The notes under the pieces: generated by a model | What the model was told of the DNA's origin: nothing | What the model saw: only the letters and a program-made list of their open reading frames with translations | Databases searched by the model: none | Translations under genes and position numbers: made by a program | Shown here: positions 1 to 7,749 of the stretch, piece by piece | Layout of the letters: each line of letters begins with the position of its first letter | Position numbering within the stretch: the first letter of the stretch is position 1 | NCBI GenBank assembly: GCA_019745565.1 | Contig: JAIESW010000010.1 | Coordinates: 62,001 to 126,000, forward strand | DNA length: 64,000 nt | Source of the DNA: Burkholderiales bacterium | Lineage (GTDB): Bacteria; Pseudomonadota; Gammaproteobacteria; Burkholderiales; Ga0077523 | Direction of reading: 5' to 3'

Positions 1-1
1 C

Positions 2-280
2 GGCGGGGAGACGCTGCGCCAGTTTTCCGCCCGCTGCGTCGAATGCGTGAACGACCTCGCTGCGAGGCAGCCCCGCGCGACGCTGCTCGTCGTGACCCAC
101 GGTGGCGTGCTCGACGTGCTGTTCCGCCACACGACCGGTCTCCCGCTCGAGGCGCCGCGCACCTTCACCCTGCTGAACGCGAGCCTCAACACGTTCGAGA
201 TCACCGACGGGATGTGGACACTCCTGCACTGGGGTGACATCGCCCACCTGGGCGTGCGCGACGCCATCGACGACGTCTGA
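2..280 (+). CDS. Histidine phosphatase family protein, C-terminal part
   Basis: Only the last 92 codons are present; the reading frame is open to the left edge, so the gene starts outside the window. The piece carries the second catalytic signature of the phosphoglycerate-mutase-like histidine phosphatases, VVTHGG, whose histidine completes the active-site pocket. The first RHG motif would lie in the missing part. Members remove phosphate from small metabolites such as phosphosugars or alpha-ribazole phosphate; the substrate cannot be told from this fragment. An in-frame GTG at 47 could be mistaken for a start, but homologous-looking sequence (GGETLRQFSARC) continues upstream of it. Confidence 0.8.
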   Translation, partial: GGETLRQFSARCVECVNDLAARQPRATLLVVTHGGVLDVLFRHTTGLPLEAPRTFTLLNASLNTFEITDGMWTLLHWGDIAHLGVRDAIDDV

Positions 281-320
281 GGTAGCCGTTCCCCACGCTC
301 CCTGCGGTCGCGATTGCCTT

Positions 321-333
321 GCAACAAGGTTGC
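321..333. promoter_or_regulatory. Inverted repeat upstream of the metal-uptake operon, candidate metalloregulator operator
   Basis: GCAAC, three bases, GTTGC: a perfect 5-bp inverted repeat about 65 bases before the first gene of the operon. A Fur-family repressor such as Zur would be the expected regulator of such genes, and short interrupted palindromes of this size are typical of that family. It does not match the well-known enterobacterial Zur box, so the assignment rests on position only. Confidence 0.3.
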
Positions 334-397
334 GGTTTATCCTGATCGGCAGGTCGCTGGCGGTCCGCGGCGAAACTCTCGAAGAAACTGGTCTCCC

Positions 398-718
398 GTG
401 CGCTCCACCACCCTGCGCCTCATGCTGTCGCGCATCCTCCTCGCTGCCGCACTGCTGTTCGCGCAGCAGGTGGGCGTCGCGCACGCGGTGGCACACGGTG
501 CCGGCAACGCGCCGACCCATCAGCACGGTAAGGGCGTGCCGATGCAGGGTTGCGACGAGTGCGTGGCCTTCGCCCAGGTCCAGGGCGGGCCCGGCTTCTT
601 CCTGGTCCATGCGCCGCCGGCCGCGGACTTCGCCGCCCCGCAGTTCGCCATCCACGAGGATTGGCAACCGGCCCCGATCCGGGCTTTTTCGTCCCGCGCC
701 CCACCGCATCACTCCTGA
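398..718 (+). CDS. Small exported His/Cys-containing protein of the metal-uptake operon
   Basis: About 106 residues from GTG 398; ATG 422 is an alternative start. From GTG the N-terminus reads as a signal peptide: basic start, a hydrophobic run (ILLAAALLFAQQ) and a plausible cleavage after VGVAHA. The mature part contains scattered histidines (AHGAG, THQHGKG), a CDEC pair and a C-terminal HH, which suggests periplasmic metal handling. I do not recognise a named family; it resembles in layout the short DUF2946-type periplasmic proteins found beside metal transporters. It stands 69 bases before the porin and is probably the first gene of its transcript. Function is inferred from context. Confidence 0.55.
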   Translation: MRSTTLRLMLSRILLAAALLFAQQVGVAHAVAHGAGNAPTHQHGKGVPMQGCDECVAFAQVQGGPGFFLVHAPPAADFAAPQFAIHEDWQPAPIRAFSSRAPPHHS

Positions 719-787
719 GAGCCGAACCGTTGCGCGAGCGGCCGCCGGCCGTCGCGCGCCCTTTCGTTTTCGCAGGAGATTCGAACG

Positions 788-2224
788 ATGCGCCAGACGT
801 TCATGGCCGCCGCGATTGCCGCGGCATGGGCCACTACCGGTCCTGCCGCCGCCCAGACGGCGGAGCTGGACCAGATCCGCAAGGACATCCAGGAACTACG
901 CAACAGCTACGAGAGCCGCATCAAGGCACTCGAAGACAAGTTGAAGGAAGCCGAGACGGCCGCCAGTACCGCTCAGGATGCGGCGAATCGAGCGGAGACT
1001 GCCGCGGCCGAGGCCAAGACCACAGCCGCACGCGCCGAACCGGTCGCAGAACCGGCCGCGACATTGCAGCCGGCATCGAAGAACGCCTTCAACCCGTCGA
1101 TCTCGCTGATCCTCAACGGCACGTGGGGCCGTTACGGTGAAGACCCCACGACCCGGATCACCGGGTTCGCGCCCTCCGGCGGCGAAGTCATGCCGCCCCG
1201 CGGTGCCTCGCTCGGCGAATCGGAACTGTTCCTCGCGGCCAACATCGATCCGTACTTCCGCGGTGCCCTGCTCGCTGCGCTGACGCCGGAGAACACGGTG
1301 GAGGTGGAAGAGGCGTACGTCGAGACGCTCGCGCTCGGCCACGGCTTCACCGTGAAGGGCGGCCGTTTCTTCTCGGGCGTGGGCTACTTCAACCAGGTGC
1401 ATCCGCATGCGTGGGACTTCGCGGACCCTGGCTTGGTGCAGACCGCATTTCTCGGCCGCAACTACGGTGACGACGGCGCGCAGTTGCGCTGGGTGGCACC
1501 GCTGCCGGTGTTGGTGCAGTTCGGCGTCGAACTCGGGCGCGGACGCGAGTTCCCCGGTGCCGGCGAGATGGAACGCAACCGCAACGGCGCCGAGTCGCAG
1601 GTCTATTTCGCCAACGTCGGCGGCGACATCGGCGTGTCGAGCGCCTATCAGGTGGGGGCTTCCCACCTGCGCCAGCGCACGGCGACCGACGGCGCCGTGT
1701 TCCTCGACTACGACGACATCACCGGCACGAGCAACGTCTTCCAGGGACGGCAGAGGATCAACGGCCTCAACTTCGTCTACAAGTGGTCGCCGGACGGCAA
1801 TCCGCAGTACCGCAACTTCAAGTTCGTCACCGAATGGTTCCAGCGCCGCTACGACGGCGACTTCACCTTCGACACCACCGGCATCGCCGCCACCGATGCG
1901 ATGAACGCGCAGCAATCGGGCTGGTACGCGCAGGCGGTCTATCAGTTCATGCCCTACTGGCGCTTGGGCGGTCGCTATGACCGGCTGAGCCACGGCAGCG
2001 TCGGGCTCAATGCCAACGCTGCGAACGTGACCCCACCCGATTTCGATCCGAAGCGCTACAGCGTGATGCTCGACTGGAATCCGAGCGAGTTCAGCCGCAT
2101 CCGCCTGCAGTTCAACCGCGACCAGTCGCGCCAGGATCCCGGCACCGGTCAGAGCATCACGGACAACCAGCTCTTCCTGCAATACATCTTCAGCCTGGGC
2201 GCGCACGGCGCGCACCGGTTCTGA
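788..2224 (+). CDS. Outer-membrane porin-like protein of the metal ABC operon
   Basis: 478 residues. A signal peptide ends near residue 22 (GPAAAQ). A charged heptad-rich segment follows (residues about 24-80, EL..IRKDIQEL, then Ala/Glu-rich), as in trimeric porins with a periplasmic coiled coil. The rest alternates aromatic and polar residues and ends in phenylalanine (HRF), the usual signal for outer-membrane barrel assembly. It lies 35 bases before the ZnuA-like gene and very likely supplies a zinc-selective or general route across the outer membrane when metal is scarce. Family knowledge: such porins often sit in Zur-regulated operons. Substrate is inferred from neighbours. Confidence 0.7.
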   Translation: MRQTFMAAAIAAAWATTGPAAAQTAELDQIRKDIQELRNSYESRIKALEDKLKEAETAASTAQDAANRAETAAAEAKTTAARAEPVAEPAATLQPASKNAFNPSISLILNGTWGRYGEDPTTRITGFAPSGGEVMPPRGASLGESELFLAANIDPYFRGALLAALTPENTVEVEEAYVETLALGHGFTVKGGRFFSGVGYFNQVHPHAWDFADPGLVQTAFLGRNYGDDGAQLRWVAPLPVLVQFGVELGRGREFPGAGEMERNRNGAESQVYFANVGGDIGVSSAYQVGASHLRQRTATDGAVFLDYDDITGTSNVFQGRQRINGLNFVYKWSPDGNPQYRNFKFVTEWFQRRYDGDFTFDTTGIAATDAMNAQQSGWYAQAVYQFMPYWRLGGRYDRLSHGSVGLNANAANVTPPDFDPKRYSVMLDWNPSEFSRIRLQFNRDQSRQDPGTGQSITDNQLFLQYIFSLGAHGAHRF

Positions 2225-2259
2225 AGCGTGATGCAGACGGACCAGGAGGAATCGACGTC

Positions 2260-3165
2260 ATGAGATCGCGTTTGAAGTTGTTGTTGACGGCGCTGTCGTT
2301 GCTCGTTGCGGGCACGGCCCACGCCGCTCTCGAAGTGTTCGCGTGCAGCCCCGAATGGGGTGCGCTCGCGAACGAGATCGCGGGCAACCGGGCGACGGTC
2401 TTCGTCGCCACCACCGCGCTTCAGGACGTGCACCGCATCCAGGCGCGACCGAGCCTGATCGCGCGCGCACGCACCGCTGCGCTGGTCGTATGCACCGGTG
2501 CCGATCTGGAGGTGGGCTGGATGCCCATGGTGCAGAGCCAGTCGGGCAACGACCGCATCCAGCTGGGCCGTCCCGGCTTTCTGGAAGTGGCGAGCGTCGT
2601 ACCGCGCATCGAAGTGCCCACCACGGTGGACCGCGCGCTCGGCGACGTGCATCCGCTCGGCAACCCGCACATCCAGTTCGGTCCGAAGCAGATCCAGCTC
2701 GCGGCCGAGGAGTTGACCCGGCGCCTGGCACGGATCGACCCTTCGGGCGAGAGCGAGTATCGCGCGCGCCTCGCGGATTTCACGAAGCGCTGGGGAATGG
2801 CGATCGAGCGCTGGCAGCAGCTGGGCGCGCCGCTCAAGGGCGTCACGGTCATCCAGCATCACAAGAACTTCTCCTACCTGTTCGATTTCCTCGGCATGCG
2901 CGATGTGGGCTCGCTCGAACCGAAGCCCGGCGTGGAGCCGACGTCGTCGCACTTGAACGATCTGGTGGAACAGCAGAAGTCCAATCCGGCGAAGCTGATC
3001 GTGCGGTCGTCCTACCAGTCACCGGCGCCGTCGGAGTGGCTCGCGCAACGCATCAAGGTCCCCGCGGTGATGCTGCCGGCCACCATCGGCGGATCGGACG
3101 CCGCGAAGGACCTGTTCTCGCTGTACGACGACAGCATCCAGCGGATGCTCGCGGCCGTGAAATGA
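2260..3165 (+). CDS. Metal ABC transporter substrate-binding protein, ZnuA/TroA type
   Basis: 301 residues with a signal peptide (about residues 1-22) and a strong ribosome site AGGAGGA at 2244-2250, which fixes the ATG. Cluster A-1 metal-binding proteins use three histidines and an acidic residue. Here likely ligands are H58 in QDVHRI, H137 in GNPHIQFGP and H200/H201 in IQHHKNFS; the C-terminal IGGSDAAKDL segment is in the place of the usual last ligand loop. The His-rich loop of enterobacterial ZnuA is absent. It should capture Zn2+ (or Mn2+) in the periplasm and pass it to the permease encoded at 3742. Zinc is favoured by the operon layout but not proven. Confidence 0.8.
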   Translation: MRSRLKLLLTALSLLVAGTAHAALEVFACSPEWGALANEIAGNRATVFVATTALQDVHRIQARPSLIARARTAALVVCTGADLEVGWMPMVQSQSGNDRIQLGRPGFLEVASVVPRIEVPTTVDRALGDVHPLGNPHIQFGPKQIQLAAEELTRRLARIDPSGESEYRARLADFTKRWGMAIERWQQLGAPLKGVTVIQHHKNFSYLFDFLGMRDVGSLEPKPGVEPTSSHLNDLVEQQKSNPAKLIVRSSYQSPAPSEWLAQRIKVPAVMLPATIGGSDAAKDLFSLYDDSIQRMLAAVK

Positions 3166-3172
3166 TGACGGC

Positions 3173-3745
3173 GTGAACGACGCTCCCTGCATCGAGTTGC
3201 AGCGGGTCGAGGCCGGCTACGAGCAGCCCGTGGTCGGCCCGTTGTCGTTCGCACTCGGCGCCGGGGAGATCGTCGCGCTGTGGGGGCCCAACGGGTGCGG
3301 CAAGACCACGGCGATGAACGCGATCGGCGGCAGCGCGCGCGTGTTCTCCGGCACCATAAGGAAGCGGCCGGGTCTGCGCATTTCGCATCAGCAGCAGAAT
3401 CCGCTGTCGCTGCGCGACATTCCACTGTCGGGACGCGAGTTGCTGGCGCTGACCGGCGGCGATGCAGCGGCCTTGCCGTCCTCCCTGCAGCCGCTGCTCG
3501 ATCGGCGGTTGTCCGAACTGTCGGGAGGCCAGCTTCAGCTGCTGCAGGTCTGGGCCTGTCTCACCGCGCCGGTGGACGTGGCGCTACTCGACGAGCCCAC
3601 GAACAACGTGGACGCGGAGGGCATCGCGCTGCTCGAGCAGGTCATCGACCGCGAGCGTCGCCGGCGCGCGATCCTGCTGGTGAGCCACGACCGGCGGTTC
3701 GTGGAAGCGCTCGGCGCGCGCGTCGTGGAAGTCGGTGCGCCATGA
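3173..3745 (+). CDS. Metal ABC transporter ATPase, ZnuC type
   Basis: 190 residues from GTG 3173, seven bases after the binding-protein gene. All nucleotide-binding motifs are present in order: Walker A GPNGCGKTT, signature LSGGQLQLLQ, Walker B VALLDEPTNNVD and the switch histidine in LVSHDRRF. It is shorter than typical ZnuC (about 250 residues): the part between Walker A and the signature is reduced and the C-terminal extension is missing. It powers uptake by the adjacent permease. The stop codon overlaps the permease start in an ATGA arrangement, implying translational coupling. Confidence 0.8.
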   Translation: MNDAPCIELQRVEAGYEQPVVGPLSFALGAGEIVALWGPNGCGKTTAMNAIGGSARVFSGTIRKRPGLRISHQQQNPLSLRDIPLSGRELLALTGGDAAALPSSLQPLLDRRLSELSGGQLQLLQVWACLTAPVDVALLDEPTNNVDAEGIALLEQVIDRERRRRAILLVSHDRRFVEALGARVVEVGAP

Positions 3746-4566
3746 ACTGGACCGCGATGTTCGAGCCGATGTTCTTCATGCCGTTCGCGACCGGCTTGCT
3801 GGTGGCTGCGGTGCTGCCGATCCTGGGGATGTATCTGCGACTGCGCGAGGAATGGCTCGCGGCTCTCGCGTTCGCCCAGCTCGCGGCGGCGGGTTCGCTT
3901 GCCGCCGCGATCGCCGGGGCTCCGGTGCTGGTCGGTGGTCTCGCGCTGTCGGGCGTCGCGGCCGCCGCCAAGGCCTGGATCGCCCGCAACGGCAACAACG
4001 GCTATGCGATCCTGATGGTGGCCGGGTGGGGTGCCAGCGTGCTCATGCTCGCCAATGCGCCGCTCGCGGATCACCTCGGTCACGCACTGTTCGACGGACA
4101 GCTCTACTTCACCGATGCCCACAACCTGTGGAGCATGGCCGCGTTCGCCCTCGTGGGCGGCCTGACAATGCGATGGCTGTCGCACAAGCTGCTGTTCGAA
4201 CGCATGTTCCCCGACTTCTTCCGCGCGAGCGGGCTGTCGGCCACGCGCTATCACCTGCTGTTCGACCTGCTCGCGGCCGCCGGGCTGGCGCTCGCGACTG
4301 CGTCGGTGGGCGTGATGGCCGCGTTCACGCTGGTGTTCGTGCCCACCATGATCGCCTATCAATGGGGCCGGAGCTGGCGGCAATCGCTCGCGATCGCCGT
4401 GGTCATCGGCGTGGTCGCCTATGTCGTGGCCTTCCAGATCGCGCTCGTCCAGGATCAGCCGTTCGGCCCGGTCCTGGTGGTGACCATGGTGTCCGCTGCC
4501 GCCGGGGCCTGGGCCCTGCGCAAACTCGCCTTCCGGCAACCCGCGAGGACACCGGCGAAGCACTGA
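3742..4566 (+). CDS. Metal ABC transporter permease, ZnuB type
   Basis: 274 residues, largely hydrophobic, with about seven to eight predicted membrane segments. The layout fits the ABC-3 permease family (ZnuB/MntB). The start ATG at 3742 overlaps the ATPase stop, so the two are coupled. It forms the inner-membrane channel for the metal delivered by the ZnuA-like protein. It closes the five-gene metal operon; the next gene follows after 110 bases that contain a promoter-like sequence. Confidence 0.8.
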   Translation: MNWTAMFEPMFFMPFATGLLVAAVLPILGMYLRLREEWLAALAFAQLAAAGSLAAAIAGAPVLVGGLALSGVAAAAKAWIARNGNNGYAILMVAGWGASVLMLANAPLADHLGHALFDGQLYFTDAHNLWSMAAFALVGGLTMRWLSHKLLFERMFPDFFRASGLSATRYHLLFDLLAAAGLALATASVGVMAAFTLVFVPTMIAYQWGRSWRQSLAIAVVIGVVAYVVAFQIALVQDQPFGPVLVVTMVSAAAGAWALRKLAFRQPARTPAKH

Positions 4567-4599
4567 CGATGTCGCAAGGACACCTTACAAAACAATCGC

Positions 4600-4628
4600 T
4601 TGATCCCTCGGGGAGCAGGGTTTACCCT
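4600..4628 (+). promoter_or_regulatory. Candidate sigma-70 promoter for the STAS/hslVU genes
   Basis: TTGATC, a 17-base spacer, then TACCCT, ending 48 bases before the STAS gene. The -35 hexamer is good and the -10 hexamer weak. A heat-shock promoter would be expected for hslVU, but I see no convincing sigma-32 match here. Confidence 0.3.
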
Positions 4629-4676
4629 CGCGCCGGTGCAGCATAGGGCGCACTTTCTGCTTTACTCGCGGCTCCC

Positions 4677-5708
4677 ATGAGCGTCTCCAGCATCGAGGTC
4701 TCGGAAATCCAGGGCCGGTTGCACCCGGCGGCCGAAAGTGCGGCCATGCGTTATGCCGGCGGCTACGCGGCCGAAGCCCGGCGCGCGCTGGAGCAGGGGC
4801 TCGCCCAGTTCCCCGAGGAACGCCGTCTCTGGCTGATGCTGCTCGACCTGCACCGCACGGAAGGTCACTGGAAGGACTACGAGGCGGTGGTCGCCAACTA
4901 TCGCCGGCACTTCGGCCAGGAACCCGCCCCGGAACAGGAACGCCACGAACAGGAAGCGCGGCTACCGGAAGCCTTGCGGACGGGAGGCAAGGCCTGCTGG
5001 GCACTGGGCGGCCTGCTGGATGCCAGTGCCGTCGGCACGCTCGCCCGCCTGCGCGAAGCCGCGAGCCATCACACCGTCGTCCACCTGGATCTGTCACGCC
5101 TGTCGGGCATCGAGCCCGCCGGCTGCCGCCTGCTGGCGGACACGCTGGACCAGCTGATCGCGGCCGGCAACGGCATCGTCCTGAGCGGCGACCGCTTGCT
5201 CGGACGTCTGTTGCGCGAAGCAGTCGAGGCCGAGCCGACGCGGCGTCCCTATTGGGAACTCATGCTCACCCTGCTGCGGTTCGCGCAGGATCGCGCCGCT
5301 TTCGATCGCACCGCTCTCGAGTACGCGCTGGCCGCCGACGTGCCGGCGCCGACCTGGGAACCGCTGATCATGCCGCAGCCTCAGTGGATCCTGCCCGGCG
5401 AGCGTCGCAACGAGCCGCGCTATGCCCCGCGCGAGCAATTCGCCCTGACCGGGACCATGAAGGGCGCCGACGATCCGCAGCTGATCGCGCTGACGGACTT
5501 CGCGCAGGAGCACGAGTACCTCAATCTCGACCTGTCGCAACTCGACCGGGTCGACTTCGTCTGCGCCGCGCAGCTCGCCAACACGATTGCCGCGTTTACC
5601 CGCGACGGCAAGGTCATCCGTCTGATCCGGCCGAACCAGCTCGTGGCCGCCCTCTTCGAGCTCTTGAATCTCGGCGGGCACGCCTCCATCGTCTCCGTTT
5701 CGGCGTAA
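4677..5708 (+). CDS. TPR-like protein with two STAS domains, upstream of hslVU
   Basis: 343 residues, no signal peptide, predicted cytoplasmic. Residues about 20-75 look like a tetratricopeptide pair ([14 protein letters not shown], then [15 protein letters not shown]). Two anti-sigma-factor-antagonist-like (STAS) folds follow, at about 95-185 and 255-343. Both show the beta-strand/helix pattern [16 protein letters not shown] and [16 protein letters not shown]. Phosphorylatable serine is not obvious at the usual site, so it may act as a scaffold rather than a switch. The hslV start follows 26 bases after the stop; the pair probably shares a transcript. A protein of this kind before hslVU is, as far as I recall, common in betaproteobacteria, but its job is unknown. 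Confidence 0.7.
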   Translation: MSVSSIEVSEIQGRLHPAAESAAMRYAGGYAAEARRALEQGLAQFPEERRLWLMLLDLHRTEGHWKDYEAVVANYRRHFGQEPAPEQERHEQEARLPEALRTGGKACWALGGLLDASAVGTLARLREAASHHTVVHLDLSRLSGIEPAGCRLLADTLDQLIAAGNGIVLSGDRLLGRLLREAVEAEPTRRPYWELMLTLLRFAQDRAAFDRTALEYALAADVPAPTWEPLIMPQPQWILPGERRNEPRYAPREQFALTGTMKGADDPQLIALTDFAQEHEYLNLDLSQLDRVDFVCAAQLANTIAAFTRDGKVIRLIRPNQLVAALFELLNLGGHASIVSVSA

Positions 5709-5734
5709 TCGCCGGTCGCAGGGTTTCGAGTTCC

Positions 5735-6271
5735 ATGGCCGAGTTTCACGGCACAACCATCCTTTCCGCCCGCCGCGGCAACCGGGTCGCCTTGGGCGGC
5801 GACGGCCAGGTGACGTTGGGCAACATCGTCGTCAAGGCGAGCGCGCGCAAGGTGCGTCGCCTCTACCAGGACCGGATCCTCGCCGGTTTCGCCGGCGGTA
5901 CCGCCGACGCCTTCACGCTGTTCGAGCGGTTCGAGGCCAAGCTCGAGAAGCACCAGGGCCACCTGGTCCGCTCCGCCGTGGAACTCGCCAAGGACTGGCG
6001 CACCGACCGGATCCTGCGGCGGCTGGAAGCCATGCTCGCAGTCGCCGATCGCGAAAGCTCGCTCATCATCACCGGCAACGGCGATGTGCTCGAACCGGAA
6101 TTCGGCCTCGTGGCGATCGGCAGCGGCGGCGCCTACGCGCAGTCCGCCGCGCGGGCGCTGCTCGAGAACACCGAACTCGCGCCGGCCGACATCGTCAAGA
6201 AGGCGCTCACCATCGCCGGCGATCTGTGCATCTACACCAACCAGTCGCACGTGATCGAGACGCTCGACTAA
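5735..6271 (+). CDS. hslV: ATP-dependent protease subunit HslV (ClpQ)
   Basis: 178 residues. HslV is the threonine protease of the HslVU two-component proteasome-like machine; twelve subunits form the double hexamer. The catalytic Thr is the first residue of TTIL at position 7, so a six-residue leader (MAEFHG) must be removed. The motifs [17 protein letters not shown] and [14 protein letters not shown] are characteristic. The ATG at 5735 was chosen because the long open frame upstream is antisense-like read-through of the STAS gene in another phase. hslU follows 48 bases downstream. Confidence 0.95.
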   Translation: MAEFHGTTILSARRGNRVALGGDGQVTLGNIVVKASARKVRRLYQDRILAGFAGGTADAFTLFERFEAKLEKHQGHLVRSAVELAKDWRTDRILRRLEAMLAVADRESSLIITGNGDVLEPEFGLVAIGSGGAYAQSAARALLENTELAPADIVKKALTIAGDLCIYTNQSHVIETLD

Positions 6272-6319
6272 CCTCCGTTTTCGTCGGCGTGCCGTCGCAC
6301 CGGTCCGCCGTCCCCCGCC

Positions 6320-7651
6320 ATGTCTTCCATGACCCCCCAGGAAATCGTCCACGAGCTGGACAAGTACATCGTCGGCCAGCAGGCCGCGAAGAAGGCCGTG
6401 GCGATCGCGCTGCGCAACCGCTGGCGCCGGCAGCAGGTCGCAGACCCGCTGCGCCAGGAGATCACCCCCAAGAACATCCTGATGATCGGCCCCACGGGCG
6501 TGGGCAAGACCGAGATCGCGCGCCGCCTCGCGCGGCTGGCCGATGCGCCGTTCATCAAGGTGGAAGCGACCAAGTTCACCGAAGTGGGCTATGTCGGCCG
6601 CGACGTCGACACCATCATCCGCGACCTGGTGGAGATGGCGATCAAGCAGACGCGCGAGCAGGAAATGAAGAAGGTGCGCCATCGCGCCGAGGACGCCGCC
6701 GAGGACCGGGTGCTCGATGCGCTGCTGCCCGGCACGCGCGACGCCGGCTTCGGTACGGGCACCGCCGACGGCGAGAACGCCACCCGCCAGAAATTCCGCA
6801 AGAAGCTGCGCGAGCGCGAACTGGACGACAAGGAGATCGAGCTGGAGGTCGCCCAGGCCGCCCCCAACATGGAGATCCTGGCGCCGCCCGGCATGGAGGA
6901 TCTCACCCAGCAGATCCAGGGGATGTTCCAGAACCTCGGTGCCGGTCGCCGCAAGCTGCGCAAGCTGAAGGTGCGCGAAGCCATGCAGCTCATCACCGAC
7001 GAAGAGGCCGCGAAGCTCGTCAACGATGAAGAGCTCAAGACGCGCGCGCTGGCGGCGGTGGAAGGCAACGGCATCGTGTTCCTGGACGAGATCGACAAGA
7101 TCGCGAGCCGGTCCGAAGCCCATGGCGCCGACGTCTCGCGCCAGGGCGTGCAGCGCGATCTGCTGCCGCTGGTGGAAGGCACCACCGTGAGCACCAAGTT
7201 CGGCATGGTGAAGACCGACCATATCCTGTTCATCGGCAGCGGCGCGTTCCATCTGTCGAAGCCATCCGACCTCATTCCCGAACTGCAGGGGCGCTTTCCG
7301 ATCCGCGTGGAACTGGAATCGCTGTCGGTGGAGGATTTTCAGCGCATCCTCACCTCCACGGACGCGTGCCTCACCCGCCAGTACGAAGCCCTGCTCGCCA
7401 CCGAGGGCGTCAAGCTCGAGTTCACCGAGGACGGCATCCGCCGTCTCGCCGAGATCGCTTGGCAGGTGAACGAGCGCACCGAGAACATCGGGGCACGCCG
7501 GCTGTACACGGTCATGGAGAAGTTGCTGGAGGACATCTCGTTCGACGCCGCGAAGCTCGAAGGCCGGTCGGTCACCATCGACGCGTCCACGGTGGATGAC
7601 CGCCTGGGCAACCTCGCCGCCACGGAAGACCTCGCGCGGTACGTGTTGTAG
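6320..7651 (+). CDS. hslU: ATP-dependent protease ATPase subunit HslU (ClpY)
   Basis: 443 residues, the full family length. AAA+ unfoldase that feeds proteins into HslV. Visible: Walker A GPTGVGKT near residue 57, the pore loop GYVGRDV, a charged I-domain insertion (about 110-235), Walker [12 protein letters not shown], the sensor/arginine region around NIGARRL, and the C-terminal tail ending ARYVL that docks into HslV. Partner of the gene directly upstream; same transcript expected. Confidence 0.96.
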   Translation: MSSMTPQEIVHELDKYIVGQQAAKKAVAIALRNRWRRQQVADPLRQEITPKNILMIGPTGVGKTEIARRLARLADAPFIKVEATKFTEVGYVGRDVDTIIRDLVEMAIKQTREQEMKKVRHRAEDAAEDRVLDALLPGTRDAGFGTGTADGENATRQKFRKKLRERELDDKEIELEVAQAAPNMEILAPPGMEDLTQQIQGMFQNLGAGRRKLRKLKVREAMQLITDEEAAKLVNDEELKTRALAAVEGNGIVFLDEIDKIASRSEAHGADVSRQGVQRDLLPLVEGTTVSTKFGMVKTDHILFIGSGAFHLSKPSDLIPELQGRFPIRVELESLSVEDFQRILTSTDACLTRQYEALLATEGVKLEFTEDGIRRLAEIAWQVNERTENIGARRLYTVMEKLLEDISFDAAKLEGRSVTIDASTVDDRLGNLAATEDLARYVL

Positions 7652-7665
7652 GGCAAAGGCCGTAG

Positions 7666-7688
7666 GGGCGCACCAGCATGGTGCGTCC
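7666..7688 (+). terminator. Hairpin after hslU
   Basis: GGGCGCACC, a 5-base loop, GGTGCGTCC: a 9-bp stem with one G-T pair, 14 bases past the hslU stop. No U-run follows, so it could be a weak or factor-assisted terminator or an mRNA 3' end stabiliser. Confidence 0.4.
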
Positions 7689-7689
7689 G

Positions 7690-7718
7690 GTGAGGGGCAG
7701 GAGGGTGCGCGCTACAAT
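7690..7718 (+). promoter_or_regulatory. Candidate promoter for the glucan phosphorylase gene
   Basis: A good -10 hexamer TACAAT at 7713-7718 with a poor -35 candidate GTGAGG 17 bases upstream. The position, 32 bases before the start codon, is sensible. Confidence 0.35.
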
Positions 7719-7749
7719 CGGTTACACCTCTTCCTAGGATCGCGCGGCC

